A stretch of DNA of 64,000 nt from positions 124,001 to 188,000 of the forward strand of contig NZ_BPQO01000010.1 in the NCBI RefSeq assembly GCF_022179285.1, given 5' to 3'. The DNA is from Methylobacterium hispanicum (GTDB lineage Bacteria; Pseudomonadota; Alphaproteobacteria; Rhizobiales; Beijerinckiaceae). The notes below the pieces were generated by a model. That model was not told where the DNA came from, searched no databases, and saw only the letters and a list, made by a program, of their open reading frames with translations. A program made the position numbers and the translations under genes. Below are positions 32,746 through 41,838 of this stretch, piece by piece. Every line of letters starts with the position of its first letter. Positions within the stretch are counted from its first letter, which is position 1.

Positions 32746-33794
32746 GCGCGTCCGTCCGCCCCCGGCGGCCGCACGCTCGCGCGCCGCGCCTCGATGTTCT
32801 GCCAGACGAGCAGCGCGGGCAGGCCCAGCGCCACGTCCGGCACCCGCTTGGCGAGCGAGAGCGCGATCGCCGTGTGCGCGTCGATGCCGAACAGGGCGCA
32901 GACCACCACGAAGCCGCCCTCCTGCACCCCGAGCCCGCTCGGCACCGGGAAGGCCGCCGACTTGATCGCCTGGCTCAGCGCCTCGATCACCACCACCTCG
33001 GCGAGGCTCGCCTCGACGCCGATGCAGGCGAGCGCGATCCAGATCTCGGCCGCGCCCAGCGTCCAGGCCGCGAGGTGCAGCGCGACCGCCTCGGCGAGCC
33101 GGCCCCGGCGTCCGCCGTGCCAGACCGCGTCGAGGGCGGCCTGCACGGTGCTGCGCCCCTCCCGGCGCGGCTCGGCCTCGCGCACGAAGCGGCGGGAGAG
33201 GGCGGCGATCCGCTCCTCGATGACGCGCGCCGCGCCCGTGCGCTGCACGGCGAAGAAGGCGGCGAGCACCAGCGCCGCGACGGAGAGCGCCCTGAGCATC
33301 CAGCGGGCGAGGTCGGCGGCCGCCTCCCCCTCCATGCGCGAGAGCAGCGCGGCGCCGATCCCGGCGAAGAGCGCCTGGGTGCCGACCTGGATCAGCATGT
33401 CGGCGAGAATCGAGGCGGCGGCGAGCGCGCCCGCCACGCCCCAGAAGGTGAGGAGGCGCCCGCCCAGCACGTCGCCGCCGATCGAGGCCACGGGCAGGAG
33501 CACGTTGATGCCCTCGCGCACGTAGCGCAGCACCACGAAGGGGCCGATGCCCGGGGTGCCCAGGCCGTCGAGGATGCGCGCCCAGGCGAGCCCGCACAGG
33601 AACACGATGAGCGCCCGCACCAGCACGATGCCGACGAGCCCCAGGACCCCGATGCGCGCGAAGGCGGCCCCGATCGCCGCGAGGTCGTTCGTCGCCACGA
33701 GCCAGGCGGCGAGCCCCAGGCCCGCGAGCGTGCCGATGAGCGGCAGGCGGCGCAGCAGGGCCCGGCCGAGCCCCTGTCGGGCGGCGGCGGTCAC
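32742..33794 (-). CDS. Lysylphosphatidylglycerol-synthase-TM / HpnL-like membrane protein
   Basis: A 350-residue polytopic protein of the UPF0104 (flippase-like) family. The segment YVREGINVLLPVASIGGDVLGGRLL and the later FPVPSGLGVQEGGFVVVCALFGID are signatures shared with HpnL, a hopanoid-locus protein. Eight or so hydrophobic helices are visible. There is no soluble lysyl-transferase domain, so lysyl-lipid synthesis itself is not predicted. Start is a GTG (33794). It overlaps fliP by four bases, which is an odd partner. The exact substrate is unknown. Confidence 0.82.
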   Translation of the reverse strand: MTAAARQGLGRALLRRLPLIGTLAGLGLAAWLVATNDLAAIGAAFARIGVLGLVGIVLVRALIVFLCGLAWARILDGLGTPGIGPFVVLRYVREGINVLLPVASIGGDVLGGRLLTFWGVAGALAAASILADMLIQVGTQALFAGIGAALLSRMEGEAAADLARWMLRALSVAALVLAAFFAVQRTGAARVIEERIAALSRRFVREAEPRREGRSTVQAALDAVWHGGRRGRLAEAVALHLAAWTLGAAEIWIALACIGVEASLAEVVVIEALSQAIKSAAFPVPSGLGVQEGGFVVVCALFGIDAHTAIALSLAKRVPDVALGLPALLVWQNIEARRASVRPPGADGRA

Positions 33795-33862
33795 GGCGCG
33801 CTCCGGTGGGGCCGGTCAGGGCGGCCCGTCTGTCTCGGGGAGGCGGTCACGGCGGCGCTCGC

Positions 33863-34360
33863 TCACGCGGGGGCGCCGCGATCCGTCGCGGACGCGTCCC
33901 CCGGAGGCGCGCCTAGCGTCGCATTGGGGCCGAAATCGGGGCCGAAATCGGGGCCGGCCACCGGGAAGGCGCCCGCCTTCCGCGGATCGACCAGAAGCAC
34001 CCGCCCGGCCGCCACGCTGGCGCCGGTGGCGATGGCCAGCATCCGCTTGGGGCAGGGCCCGAGGCAGCCGCTCTCGACGATCCGGGGCTTGCGCCCCTTC
34101 CGGCCCGTCCCCGCCCGCGCCGCGCGGCGGCCCGCCTCGTAACCCGCCTCGTAACCCGCTCTGGCGAGCGCCCGCGCCTGCCGCTTCGTGAGGCCCTGGC
34201 GCCGGGCGCATTTGCGGCAGACCAGCACCACCTCGGCGAACTTCGCCTTCGCGGTCCGGACCTTCGCGGCCGAGACTTCGACGGCGGGGACTTCGACGGC
34301 AGGAACTTCGACGGCAGGAATTTCGGCGGCGGGGATCTGGCCCGATCGGGTCTCGCTCAT
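33863..34360 (-). CDS. Putative (2Fe-2S) ferredoxin-like metal-binding protein
   Basis: A 165-residue protein with four conserved-looking cysteines, VCRKCARRQ near residue 50 and ESGCLGPCPK near residue 100, arranged as in thioredoxin-like [2Fe-2S] ferredoxins. The N terminus is a Val/Pro/Ala repeat (AVEVPAVEVPAVEV) encoded by 15-bp direct repeats. A second short repeat gives YEAGYEAG and a third PDFGPDFGP near the C terminus. Such multiple slippage repeats in a small protein are unusual. The electron partner is unknown. It runs with the HpnL-like gene, about 70 bases upstream of it. Confidence 0.65.
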   Translation of the reverse strand: MSETRSGQIPAAEIPAVEVPAVEVPAVEVSAAKVRTAKAKFAEVVLVCRKCARRQGLTKRQARALARAGYEAGYEAGRRAARAGTGRKGRKPRIVESGCLGPCPKRMLAIATGASVAAGRVLLVDPRKAGAFPVAGPDFGPDFGPNATLGAPPGDASATDRGAPA

Positions 34361-34604
34361 CGCGCGGGGGTACAGCGCACCGGCCGCGGAGCGCAACGGC
34401 CACGTCGCCGCCCCCGGCCTCCCCCGGCCGCCCCCGGCCGGCCGCGTGGTCAGCCCCGGGCAGGCCGCGCGCCTTAAAAAGGGCCGAAAAGCGCAGGACT
34501 TCCCGGAGCGGACGATCGCGGCGGCGCGCATCCGCGGCGGCCCCGTCCGCACGTGGCCCCATCCGCGCCGGACCATCGCGGCGGCACCAGGACACATCAC
34601 CCGC

Positions 34605-35912
34605 ATGAGCGTCGACGAGGTCAAGCAGGGCGAGCGGATCCGCGGGCTCGTGGATTTCGCGCAGCGCTCGCTGACGGAGCTGCGCCGCGGCGCGGAGACG
34701 ATCGAGCCGATCCCCACGAAGCGCGGCCGCGCCCTGGTGCAGCAGGCGCGCGCACGCCTCGCCTGGACGCGCCTGCCCGGCCTCAGGCCGCCGGACACCC
34801 GCCCCGTCAGCTACACCCGCATGCTGCTCTGGCGCTTCGGCCTGTTCGTGGCGCTGCCGACCGCGGTGGTCGGCCTCTACCTCTTCGTCTTCGCCTCGAA
34901 CCAGTACATCGCCGAGGCGAAGTTCGCGGTGCGCGGCAACGTCGAGCCGATGGAGCACTCGAACCTCGGCGAGTTCAGCGCGCTGATCCAGAAGCACAAC
35001 AGCCAGGACAGCTACATCGTCCGCGACTTCATCCGCAGCCAGACGCTGGTCTCGGCGCTGGAGAAGAGCGTCGGCCTGTCGAAGATCTTCTCGCGCGGCG
35101 AGGCCGACTTCTGGGCCCGCTACAGCGACCCGCAGCCGGTCGAGGTGCTGACCAAGTACTGGCGCCGGCAGGTCGAGGCGCATATCGACGCGATCTCGGG
35201 CGTGATCCAGCTCACGGTGCGGACCTTCACGCCGCAGGACTCGCTCACCATCGCGCAGGAGGTCATCACCCGCGCCGAGCGCCTGATCAACGAGATCTCG
35301 AGCCGGGCCCAGGCCGACATGCTGGTCCAGTCCCAGAAGGACGCCGACGTGGCGCAGGCCCGGCTGCGCGAGGCGCATCTCGCCCTCCAGCGCTTCCGCA
35401 ACAGCTGGGGCATCATCGACCCGGTGAAGGCCGCGGAATCGACGATGACGACGATGCTCACGCTGCGCCGCGACAAGATCAAGGCCGAGAACGACCTCCA
35501 GGTGCTGCGCGCCTCGAACCTCGACGAGAAGTCGCGCTCGATCCAGGTGCTGGTGGCCAACGTGGCGGCCATCGACCAGCAGATGCGCGACCTCCAGGGC
35601 CAGCTCACCCGCGACGTCGGCCAGTCCGGCTCGCCCACCATGGCCAACGCGCTCTTGGAATACGAGGGCCTGATGGTGGAGCGCACCATCGCCGAGAAGC
35701 TGCACGAATCGGCCAGCAACCTGCTCGACCGCGCCCGGGTTTCGGCGGGCAAGCAGCACATCTTCCTGGCGGTGATCGAGCAGCCGGCGCTGCCGACCGA
35801 CAGCCTCTACCCGCACCGGGGCCGCGCCCTGTTCGTGACCTTCTTCTGCTGCGTGCTGGTGTTCTGCTCGTTCTCGCTGATCCTCAGCGGCATCCGCGAC
35901 CAGCGGGTCTGA
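34605..35912 (+). CDS. Polysaccharide co-polymerase / capsule export inner-membrane protein (KpsE/Wzz-like)
   Basis: A 435-residue protein with a transmembrane helix near residues 85-105 (FGLFVALPTAVVGLYLFVF) and another at the C terminus (RALFVTFFCCVLVFCSFSLIL). Between them is a long periplasmic coiled-coil domain. This topology and the N-terminal SNQYIAEAKFAVRG segment match KpsE/BexC/CtrB-type capsule exporters. A proline just before the second helix (PALPTDSLYPHR) is typical. No glycosyltransferase or ABC export gene is adjacent, so its partners are elsewhere. The start is ATG 34605. Confidence 0.88.
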   Translation: MSVDEVKQGERIRGLVDFAQRSLTELRRGAETIEPIPTKRGRALVQQARARLAWTRLPGLRPPDTRPVSYTRMLLWRFGLFVALPTAVVGLYLFVFASNQYIAEAKFAVRGNVEPMEHSNLGEFSALIQKHNSQDSYIVRDFIRSQTLVSALEKSVGLSKIFSRGEADFWARYSDPQPVEVLTKYWRRQVEAHIDAISGVIQLTVRTFTPQDSLTIAQEVITRAERLINEISSRAQADMLVQSQKDADVAQARLREAHLALQRFRNSWGIIDPVKAAESTMTTMLTLRRDKIKAENDLQVLRASNLDEKSRSIQVLVANVAAIDQQMRDLQGQLTRDVGQSGSPTMANALLEYEGLMVERTIAEKLHESASNLLDRARVSAGKQHIFLAVIEQPALPTDSLYPHRGRALFVTFFCCVLVFCSFSLILSGIRDQRV

Positions 35913-35954
35913 GGCGCGCTCCCCCTGCGGGGGGGGGGGAGGGGCGGGCCCGCC

Positions 35955-36818
35955 TCAGAAGCCGCTCGGCGGGCTGTCCGTGACGCCGTGGCGGGCGCAG
36001 ATCGCCCGGAGGCCGCCGCCCTCGATGAGGGCCGCCAGCGCGTCGCCGACCGCGTAGGCGAGGTCGCGCGAATCGGTGCGCACCGCCCCGCCGAGGTCCC
36101 AGCGCGACTTCACGAGGCCGCCGAGCGCGATCTCGGTGAGCGCGACGTCGTCGCGGCCCGCCTGTCCCGCGGCGAACAGCGCGCCCTCGATGCCCGCCCG
36201 GGTGCCGGCCAGGATCGGCGCCTCGCCGCCCAGGAAGGCGCGGGCCGCCTCCTCCTGGTTGCGGAAGTGCTTCAGGTTCGGGCGGTAGCGCCCGCCCTCG
36301 GCGGTGAGCAGCTGCATGTCGGAGGCGCTCGCGCCCTCGACGGCGACCGCGTGCGCGCCGATGTCGGCGAAGCTCTCGAACCCCTCCAGCACCCCGCGCC
36401 GCCACGCGAAGGCGAGGCGCTGGGCGAAGTAGGGCCGCACCAGGAAGACCTGCTCGTTGCGCAGCGCCAGCATCTTGTCGTTGGGCACGTGCAGCATCAG
36501 GTCGGCGAGCGGGCTCCCCGCGAGGTCGCCGCGCCAGAGGTTGAGGCGGAAATCGCCGTCCACGTTCTCGCCCGCATCGACGAGGCGGAGATCCAGCCCG
36601 ACCTTCAGCGCGCCGGCCACCGCCTCGGCGACCTCGACGTCGATGCCGACCGGCTTGCCCCCGCGCAGCTCCGAGAAGGGCGCGTTCTCGGCGTAGAGCG
36701 CGACGCGCAGCGTGCCGGACGACGCGACGTCGTCGAGCGGCCGGGCGGAGGCTGGCGGGGAGGCGGGGAGGGCGGCGAGGCCGCCGAGCCCCGCCAGCAG
36801 CGCGCGTCGCGTGAGCAC
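35955..36818 (-). CDS. Quinoprotein-dehydrogenase-associated binding protein (MxaJ/XoxJ family)
   Basis: A 287-residue exported protein with a Tat-like signal (LTRRALLAGLGGLAALPA). The fold is that of periplasmic binding protein type 2: LRVALYAENAPFSEL, GIDVEVAEAVAGAL, then LMLHVPNDKMLALRNEQVFLVRPYF. This family (MxaJ, XoxJ) accompanies PQQ-dependent methanol or alcohol dehydrogenases and is thought to help activate them rather than transport solutes. Start is GTG 36818, five bases after the cytochrome stop, so the two are cotranscribed. No dehydrogenase gene is visible in the window. Confidence 0.85.
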   Translation of the reverse strand: MLTRRALLAGLGGLAALPASPPASARPLDDVASSGTLRVALYAENAPFSELRGGKPVGIDVEVAEAVAGALKVGLDLRLVDAGENVDGDFRLNLWRGDLAGSPLADLMLHVPNDKMLALRNEQVFLVRPYFAQRLAFAWRRGVLEGFESFADIGAHAVAVEGASASDMQLLTAEGGRYRPNLKHFRNQEEAARAFLGGEAPILAGTRAGIEGALFAAGQAGRDDVALTEIALGGLVKSRWDLGGAVRTDSRDLAYAVGDALAALIEGGGLRAICARHGVTDSPPSGF

Positions 36819-36823
36819 GATCC

Positions 36824-37252
36824 CTACTCTTCGTGCTTGGCTTCGATGTAGGTCCGGATCGCCCACATGGCTTCCTGCGAGAGGATGCCGTCGAAGGCCG
36901 GCATCTTGGTCACGCCGTTGATCACGGCCCCGTGCTTCATGCGCTCGACGAAGTACTCGTCGCCCTCCTTGCCGACCGGCAGGTAGCGCAGGTCGGGGGC
37001 CAGCCCGCCGGAGATCAGCTGCAGGCCGTGGCAGCGGGCGCAGTTCTGGTTGTAGCCGGAATCGCCGACCGCGACCGCCTTCTGGTTGCCCCGGTAGGGG
37101 TTCTCGGCCTTCCACTCGGAGCCCAGCGCCTCGAGCCCGGCGGTGTCGACGGGCTGGGGCTGCACGTCGCCGTGAGCGAGCGCGCCGAGCACGAGGCCGC
37201 CGAGCGCGAGGCCGAGCAGGGCGCCGCCCGTCAGCCGGAGCCGTCTGGTCAT
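36824..37252 (-). CDS. Cytochrome c-550, PedF-type
   Basis: A 142-residue exported c-type cytochrome. After the signal peptide (LRLTGGALLGLALGGLVLGALAH) come NPYRGNQ and the haem-binding site NCARCHGL. The probable axial Met is in GVTKMPAFDG. The overall pattern fits PedF-like cytochromes, which accept electrons from quinoprotein alcohol dehydrogenases. ATG 37252 has GGAGG eight bases upstream and is favoured over ATG 37279. It is upstream of, and cotranscribed with, the MxaJ/XoxJ-like gene and divergent from the PQQ-system operon. Confidence 0.87.
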   Translation of the reverse strand: MTRRLRLTGGALLGLALGGLVLGALAHGDVQPQPVDTAGLEALGSEWKAENPYRGNQKAVAVGDSGYNQNCARCHGLQLISGGLAPDLRYLPVGKEGDEYFVERMKHGAVINGVTKMPAFDGILSQEAMWAIRTYIEAKHEE

Positions 37253-37437
37253 CACCGTTTCCTCCGAAAACACCTTCATCCGCGCGCTCCTCTGCCCGGG
37301 GCGAGCGGCCCCGGCCGGCGCGCGGCGTCTTGGCGGGAGAGAGACCCGCATCAGGGAAAAACGGTAGCAAGCCCGGGCGGGGCGCCCCATTGTGCTTTGG
37401 TACGACGCGCGCCACCCCGCTCGGACTGCCGCGTCTC

Positions 37438-37449
37438 GGACCTTGGTCC
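37438..37449. promoter_or_regulatory. Palindrome in the divergent promoter region of the quinoprotein genes
   Basis: GGACC and GGTCC arms around TT lie about 50 bases before the binding-protein start, in the 244-base space between the divergent cytochrome and binding-protein genes. It may be an operator shared by the two operons; this rests only on symmetry and position. Confidence 0.3.
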
Positions 37450-37496
37450 AATACCGGGCGGTGCGGGCCCGCCTATGCTCGGTCCCGAGGACAGGG

Positions 37497-38753
37497 ATGG
37501 AAACGAGCCGGGGCAGGATGCCGACACGCTCCGATCTCGCCGGGGGCGGACGGGCGCGCGTGGCCGCGGCGCTGGCGCTGGCCGCGCTGCTCGGGCCGGC
37601 GCACGCCGCGCCCGAAGGGGGCGCGCCGACACAGGCGCGGCAGCCGACGCCGCTGGCGATCCACTACATCGAGCGCCGGGTCGAGCGACCGAAACCCCTC
37701 AACAACGAGCCCCCGGTGCCGGACGACGAGGGCCGCGCCGGGGCGCAGCTCGGCCTCGCCGACGGCAACGCCACCGGCCGCTTCGTCGGCCTGCGCTTCA
37801 GCCTGAGGACCAGCGTGGTCGAGCCGGGGGCCGACCTGCGCGCGGCCCTCACGGAGGGGGAGGGCGCCCGCTTCCTCGTGGTCAACGCGCCGGCCGCCGA
37901 CCTGCTGGCGCTCGCCGACATGCCCGAGACCCGCGACGCGGTGATCCTCAACGTCGGCGCGCCGGACGTCGCCTTGCGCGACCGCGACTGCCGGGCGCGG
38001 CTGCTGCACGTGCTGCCGTCGCGCGACATGCTGGCCGACGCGCTGGTGCAGCTCCTCGCCCACAAGCGCTGGACCCGGATCCTGCTGGTGCAGGGGCCGG
38101 GCGCCGGGGACGCGGCCTATGCCGAGGCCCTGCGCCGCAGCGCCCGCAAGTTCGGGGCGCGGATCGTGGCCGAATCCAGCTTCGACGCCCGCGGCGCGGA
38201 CCTGCGCGATTCGGCGCTTCGCGAGTTCGCCCTCGTCACCCGCGGCCCCGAGCACGACGTGGTGGCGGTGGCCGACGAGGCCGGGGAGTTCGGGCCGAAC
38301 CTCGTCTACAACACGGCCTCGCCCCGGCCCGTCGTCGGCACGCAGGGGCTCTCACCCGCCGCCTGGGGGCGCCCGGTCGAGGCCTGGGCCGCCGTGCAGC
38401 TGCAGGCGCGCTTCGCCAAGCTGGCGCAGCGCCCGATGGGCCCGGTCGACTGGGCCGGCTGGATGGCGGTGCACGCGGTGACGGAGGCCGCGACGCAGCT
38501 CAAGTCCGCCGACCCGGAGGCGGTGCGCCGGCTGCTCCTGTCGGACAGGTTCGAGGTCGGCGGCTTCAAGGGCCGGGCCCTGAGCTTCCGCGCCTGGAAC
38601 GGGCAGTTGCGCCAGCCGGTCTTCGTGCTCTGGCCCGGCGCCGTGGTGGCGGCCGCCCCGGTCGAGGGCTTCCTGCACCGGCGCACCGAACTCGACACGC
38701 TCGGGCTCGACGCGCCCGAGAGCGCCTGCCGCGCCTTCGGAGGCTCCCGATGA
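37497..38753 (+). CDS. ABC substrate-binding protein of the PQQ-dependent alcohol dehydrogenase system
   Basis: A 418-residue exported protein resembling the branched-chain-amino-acid-type binding proteins linked to quinoprotein dehydrogenases. The mature N terminus LAIHYIERRVERPKPLNNEPP and the segment NATGRFVGLRFSL are characteristic of this group. To my knowledge the lutA product of the Methylorubrum lanthanide-uptake cluster belongs to the same family. A GAGGACAGGG sequence precedes ATG 37497; ATG 37518 is an alternative. The stop overlaps the next start (ATGA). The matching permease and ATPase of the family are not adjacent. Confidence 0.83.
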   Translation: METSRGRMPTRSDLAGGGRARVAAALALAALLGPAHAAPEGGAPTQARQPTPLAIHYIERRVERPKPLNNEPPVPDDEGRAGAQLGLADGNATGRFVGLRFSLRTSVVEPGADLRAALTEGEGARFLVVNAPAADLLALADMPETRDAVILNVGAPDVALRDRDCRARLLHVLPSRDMLADALVQLLAHKRWTRILLVQGPGAGDAAYAEALRRSARKFGARIVAESSFDARGADLRDSALREFALVTRGPEHDVVAVADEAGEFGPNLVYNTASPRPVVGTQGLSPAAWGRPVEAWAAVQLQARFAKLAQRPMGPVDWAGWMAVHAVTEAATQLKSADPEAVRRLLLSDRFEVGGFKGRALSFRAWNGQLRQPVFVLWPGAVVAAAPVEGFLHRRTELDTLGLDAPESACRAFGGSR

Positions 38754-39754
38754 TCCGCCCCGCCCTGCTCGTCCTCGCCCTCCTCGCCGGCCCGGCGCGC
38801 GCCGAGGAGATCTTCGTCTCGAACGAGCGCGACAACACCGTCTCGGTGATCGACAGCCGCGACTGGAGCGTCGCCCGCACCTTCCCGGTCGGCCGGCGCC
38901 CGCGCGGCCTCACCTTCTCGCCGGACGGGCGCCGGCTCTACGTCTGCGCGAGCGATTCGGACGCCGTGCAGGTGATCGACCCCGACACCGGCCGCCTCCT
39001 GCACGACCTGCCCTCGGGCGAGGACCCGGAGCAGTTCGCGCTGGCGCCGGACGGGCGCACCCTGTTCATCGCCAACGAGAACAACGCCACCACGACGGTG
39101 GTCGATGCCGAGGCGCGCCGGGTGCTCGCCCAGATCGACGTCGGCATCGAGCCCGAGGGCATGGCGGTGAGCCCGGACGGGGCGCTCGCGGTGACGACCT
39201 CCGAGACCACCAACATGGTGCACTGGATCGACGCGCGGACGCTCCAGGCGATCGACGCCACGCCCGTCGGCCAGCGCCCGCGCCACGCGGAGTTCACCCG
39301 GGACGGCCGGACGCTCTGGGTCTCCTCCGAGATCGGCGGCACGGTCTCGGTGATCGACGTGGCGACCCGGCAGGTGGTCGAGACGATCGCGTTCGAGATC
39401 AAGGGCATCTCGGCCGACCGCATCCAGCCGGTCGGCATCGCGCTCACGGAGGACGGCGCCACCGCCTTCGTGGCGCTCGGGCCCTCCGACCGGGTCGCGG
39501 CGATCGACACGCGCACCCGCACGGTCACGGCCTACATCCTGGTCGGGCGCCGGGTCTGGCACGTGGCGATGCTGCCGGGCGGGCGGGAACTCGTCACCAC
39601 CAACGGCGTCTCGGGCGACGTCACGGTGATCGACGCCGCCGCGCTCAAGGCCGTGCGCAGCGTGAAGGTCGGGCGCTATCCCTGGGGGGCGGCGGTGCGG
39701 CCCGCACCGGGCGCCGCGCGCCCCGAGGGGCGCGCGGCCGGGGGCGGGGAGTGA
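38750..39754 (+). CDS. PQQ-system-associated YVTN beta-propeller protein
   Basis: A 334-residue exported protein made of repeated beta-propeller blades. After the signal peptide (IRPALLVLALLAGPARA) at least six repeats of the form GxxPxGxxxSPDGxxLYV are visible, for example GRRPRGLTFSPDGRRLYVC and GIEPEGMAVSPDGALAVTT. Such proteins occur beside the preceding binding protein in PQQ-alcohol-dehydrogenase loci. The role may be scaffold or sensor; no catalytic residue is recognised. It overlaps both neighbours by four bases (ATGA and GTGA), showing tight operon structure. Confidence 0.88.
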   Translation: MIRPALLVLALLAGPARAEEIFVSNERDNTVSVIDSRDWSVARTFPVGRRPRGLTFSPDGRRLYVCASDSDAVQVIDPDTGRLLHDLPSGEDPEQFALAPDGRTLFIANENNATTTVVDAEARRVLAQIDVGIEPEGMAVSPDGALAVTTSETTNMVHWIDARTLQAIDATPVGQRPRHAEFTRDGRTLWVSSEIGGTVSVIDVATRQVVETIAFEIKGISADRIQPVGIALTEDGATAFVALGPSDRVAAIDTRTRTVTAYILVGRRVWHVAMLPGGRELVTTNGVSGDVTVIDAAALKAVRSVKVGRYPWGAAVRPAPGAARPEGRAAGGGE

Positions 39755-41838
39755 GGGCGTCCGCGGCGACCATCCTCGCCCTCCTCCTCACCCTCCTCAC
39801 CCCCGCCCGCGCCGGCAGCCTCGACCGCGCCGGCATCGAGCGCCACTTCCCAGCCCCGCTCGTCGTCGGCGAGCGCGACGACAAGCTCCCCGTCTGGCCG
39901 ATCCTGAAGCAGGAGGCCGGGGCCTACGAACTCTTCGCCTACGCCTTCGAGTCGATCGACTTCGCGGCGATCCCGGGCTTCGGCGGCGTCGCTCCCAACC
40001 TCCTGATCGCGCTGGCGCCCGACGGCACCTTCCGGGACGCGCGGGTGCTCGCCCACCACGAGCCGGTCTTCCTCGAGGGGCTGGGCTCCGAGCCGCTCTT
40101 CGCCTTCGTCGAGCAATATGTCGGGCTCTCGGCCCGGCGGGCGATCCGGGTCGGGCGGCCGAACGCGCGGGCGGGCGGCGCCCCGCCCCAGACCACGGTC
40201 GACGGCATCAGCATGGCCACCGCCTCGACCCGGGTGATCAACGAGACGATGCTCTCGGCCGCGCTCGCGGTCGCCCGGGCCAAGCTCGGCTTCGGCGCCG
40301 GCGCGGTCGGCCTGAAGGTCGAGCCGCGGCCCGAGGCCGAGGCGCTCGACGTCGCGGAGCTGGAGCGCCGCGGCTGGCTCCTGCGCTTCACCCTGTCCCA
40401 GGAGGCGGCCGACCGGGCCTTCGCGGGCACCGGGCTGGAGGATGCCGATCCGGGCCGAGGGGCTCCGTCCGAGCCCTTCGCCGACCTCAGGATCGCCTAT
40501 CTCAACGTGCCGACGATCGGCCGCGCGGTTCTGGGGGAGGCGGCCTACGGGCGGCTGATGCGGGAGCTCGCGGGCGACCACGCCGTGCTGGTGGCGAGCG
40601 CCGGCCGCTGGAGCCCGATCCCGGACGACTTCGTGCTCGGCTCGATCCCCGAAGCCTTGAGCGTGCAGCAGGGCGGCCTCGCGCTCGCCGCCCGGGACAT
40701 GGCCTGGGAACGGCGCGACCTCGCCCCCGGCTTGCCGCCCGGTCCCTGGACGCTGCTCCGCATCGGCGAGGCGGCGGGCTTCGACCCCTCCGCCCCCTGG
40801 ACGCTCGCCCTGAAGCTCACCCGCCAGCGCGGCCAGATCTTTCCCGAGACGGTCACCCGCGAGGTCGGCGCCCAGTACCGCCTGCCGCCGGACCTGTTCG
40901 TGCGGCAGGCGCCCGATACCGGCCCGCACTGGAGCGACGGCTGGCGGGCGCGGGCGCCGGAGCTCGCGATCATCGCGGCGGCGCTCGCGCTCCTCGTGCC
41001 GGTCCTGGCGCGCCAGCGCGGCCTCGTGGCCCGGGCCCGGCCCTTCGGGCGCTTCCGGCTGGCCTATCTCGCCTTCACCCTGGGCTTCGTCGGCTGGTAC
41101 GCGCAGGCGCAGCTCTCGGTGGTGACGCTGGCCGGGCTGGCGCGCGCCGCCGCGGGCCGGGGCGACCTCACCTTCCTGCTCTACGACCCGCCCTCGCTGC
41201 TGCTCTGGGGCTTCGTGCTCGCCACGCTCCTCGTCTGGGGGCGGGGCACCTTCTGCGGCTGGCTCTGCCCGTTCGGGGCCCTGCAGGAACTGGCCGCGCG
41301 GCTGGCCGCCCCCTTGCGCATCCGCCAGATCGCCGTGCCGCCGCGCCTCGACCGGCACTTGCGGAACCTGAAATACGCGGTGCTGGCCGCGATCCTGGCG
41401 ACGGCCGCCGCGGGCTCCCCGGCGACCGACGCCCTCGCGGAGGTCGAGCCCTTCAAGACGGCCATCACCCTGTACTTCTGGCGCAGCCTCCCCTTCGTGC
41501 TCTACGGGGCCGGGCTGATCGTCCTCAACCTCTTCGTCTACAAGGGCTTCTGCCGCTACCTCTGCCCGCTCGGCGCGGGCCTGGCCGTGCTCGGGCGGCT
41601 GCGCCTGCTCGACTGGATCCCGCGCCGGCCGGAATGCGGCAGCCCCTGCCAGCTCTGCCGGGTGCGCTGCCGCTACGGCGCGATCGATGCGCGGGGACGG
41701 ATCGACTACCCCGAGTGCTTCCAGTGCATGGATTGCGTCACCATCGTGCACGACCCGGGACAGTGCGTGCCGCAGGTCCTGGCGCGGCGCCGCCGGCCGG
41801 CCGCCGCCGCTCCCACCAAGCGCGCGGAGGTCGCGTGA
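39751..41838 (+). CDS. NosR-like flavo/iron-sulfur membrane electron-transfer protein
   Basis: A 695-residue protein with a signal peptide, an extracytoplasmic FMN-binding domain (about 30-300), several transmembrane helices (about 400-600) and a C-terminal Fe-S part. DGISMATAST at 151-160 resembles the flavinylation motif, with Thr157 the likely FMN attachment site and Met in place of the usual Gly. Two CxxxCP motifs (CGWLCPFG and CRYLCPLG) flank helices, and CQLCRVRC and CFQCMDC supply further cluster ligands. NosR/NirI relatives pass electrons across the membrane. The downstream ApbE gene would attach the flavin. Confidence 0.88.
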   Translation: MRASAATILALLLTLLTPARAGSLDRAGIERHFPAPLVVGERDDKLPVWPILKQEAGAYELFAYAFESIDFAAIPGFGGVAPNLLIALAPDGTFRDARVLAHHEPVFLEGLGSEPLFAFVEQYVGLSARRAIRVGRPNARAGGAPPQTTVDGISMATASTRVINETMLSAALAVARAKLGFGAGAVGLKVEPRPEAEALDVAELERRGWLLRFTLSQEAADRAFAGTGLEDADPGRGAPSEPFADLRIAYLNVPTIGRAVLGEAAYGRLMRELAGDHAVLVASAGRWSPIPDDFVLGSIPEALSVQQGGLALAARDMAWERRDLAPGLPPGPWTLLRIGEAAGFDPSAPWTLALKLTRQRGQIFPETVTREVGAQYRLPPDLFVRQAPDTGPHWSDGWRARAPELAIIAAALALLVPVLARQRGLVARARPFGRFRLAYLAFTLGFVGWYAQAQLSVVTLAGLARAAAGRGDLTFLLYDPPSLLLWGFVLATLLVWGRGTFCGWLCPFGALQELAARLAAPLRIRQIAVPPRLDRHLRNLKYAVLAAILATAAAGSPATDALAEVEPFKTAITLYFWRSLPFVLYGAGLIVLNLFVYKGFCRYLCPLGAGLAVLGRLRLLDWIPRRPECGSPCQLCRVRCRYGAIDARGRIDYPECFQCMDCVTIVHDPGQCVPQVLARRRRPAAAAPTKRAEVA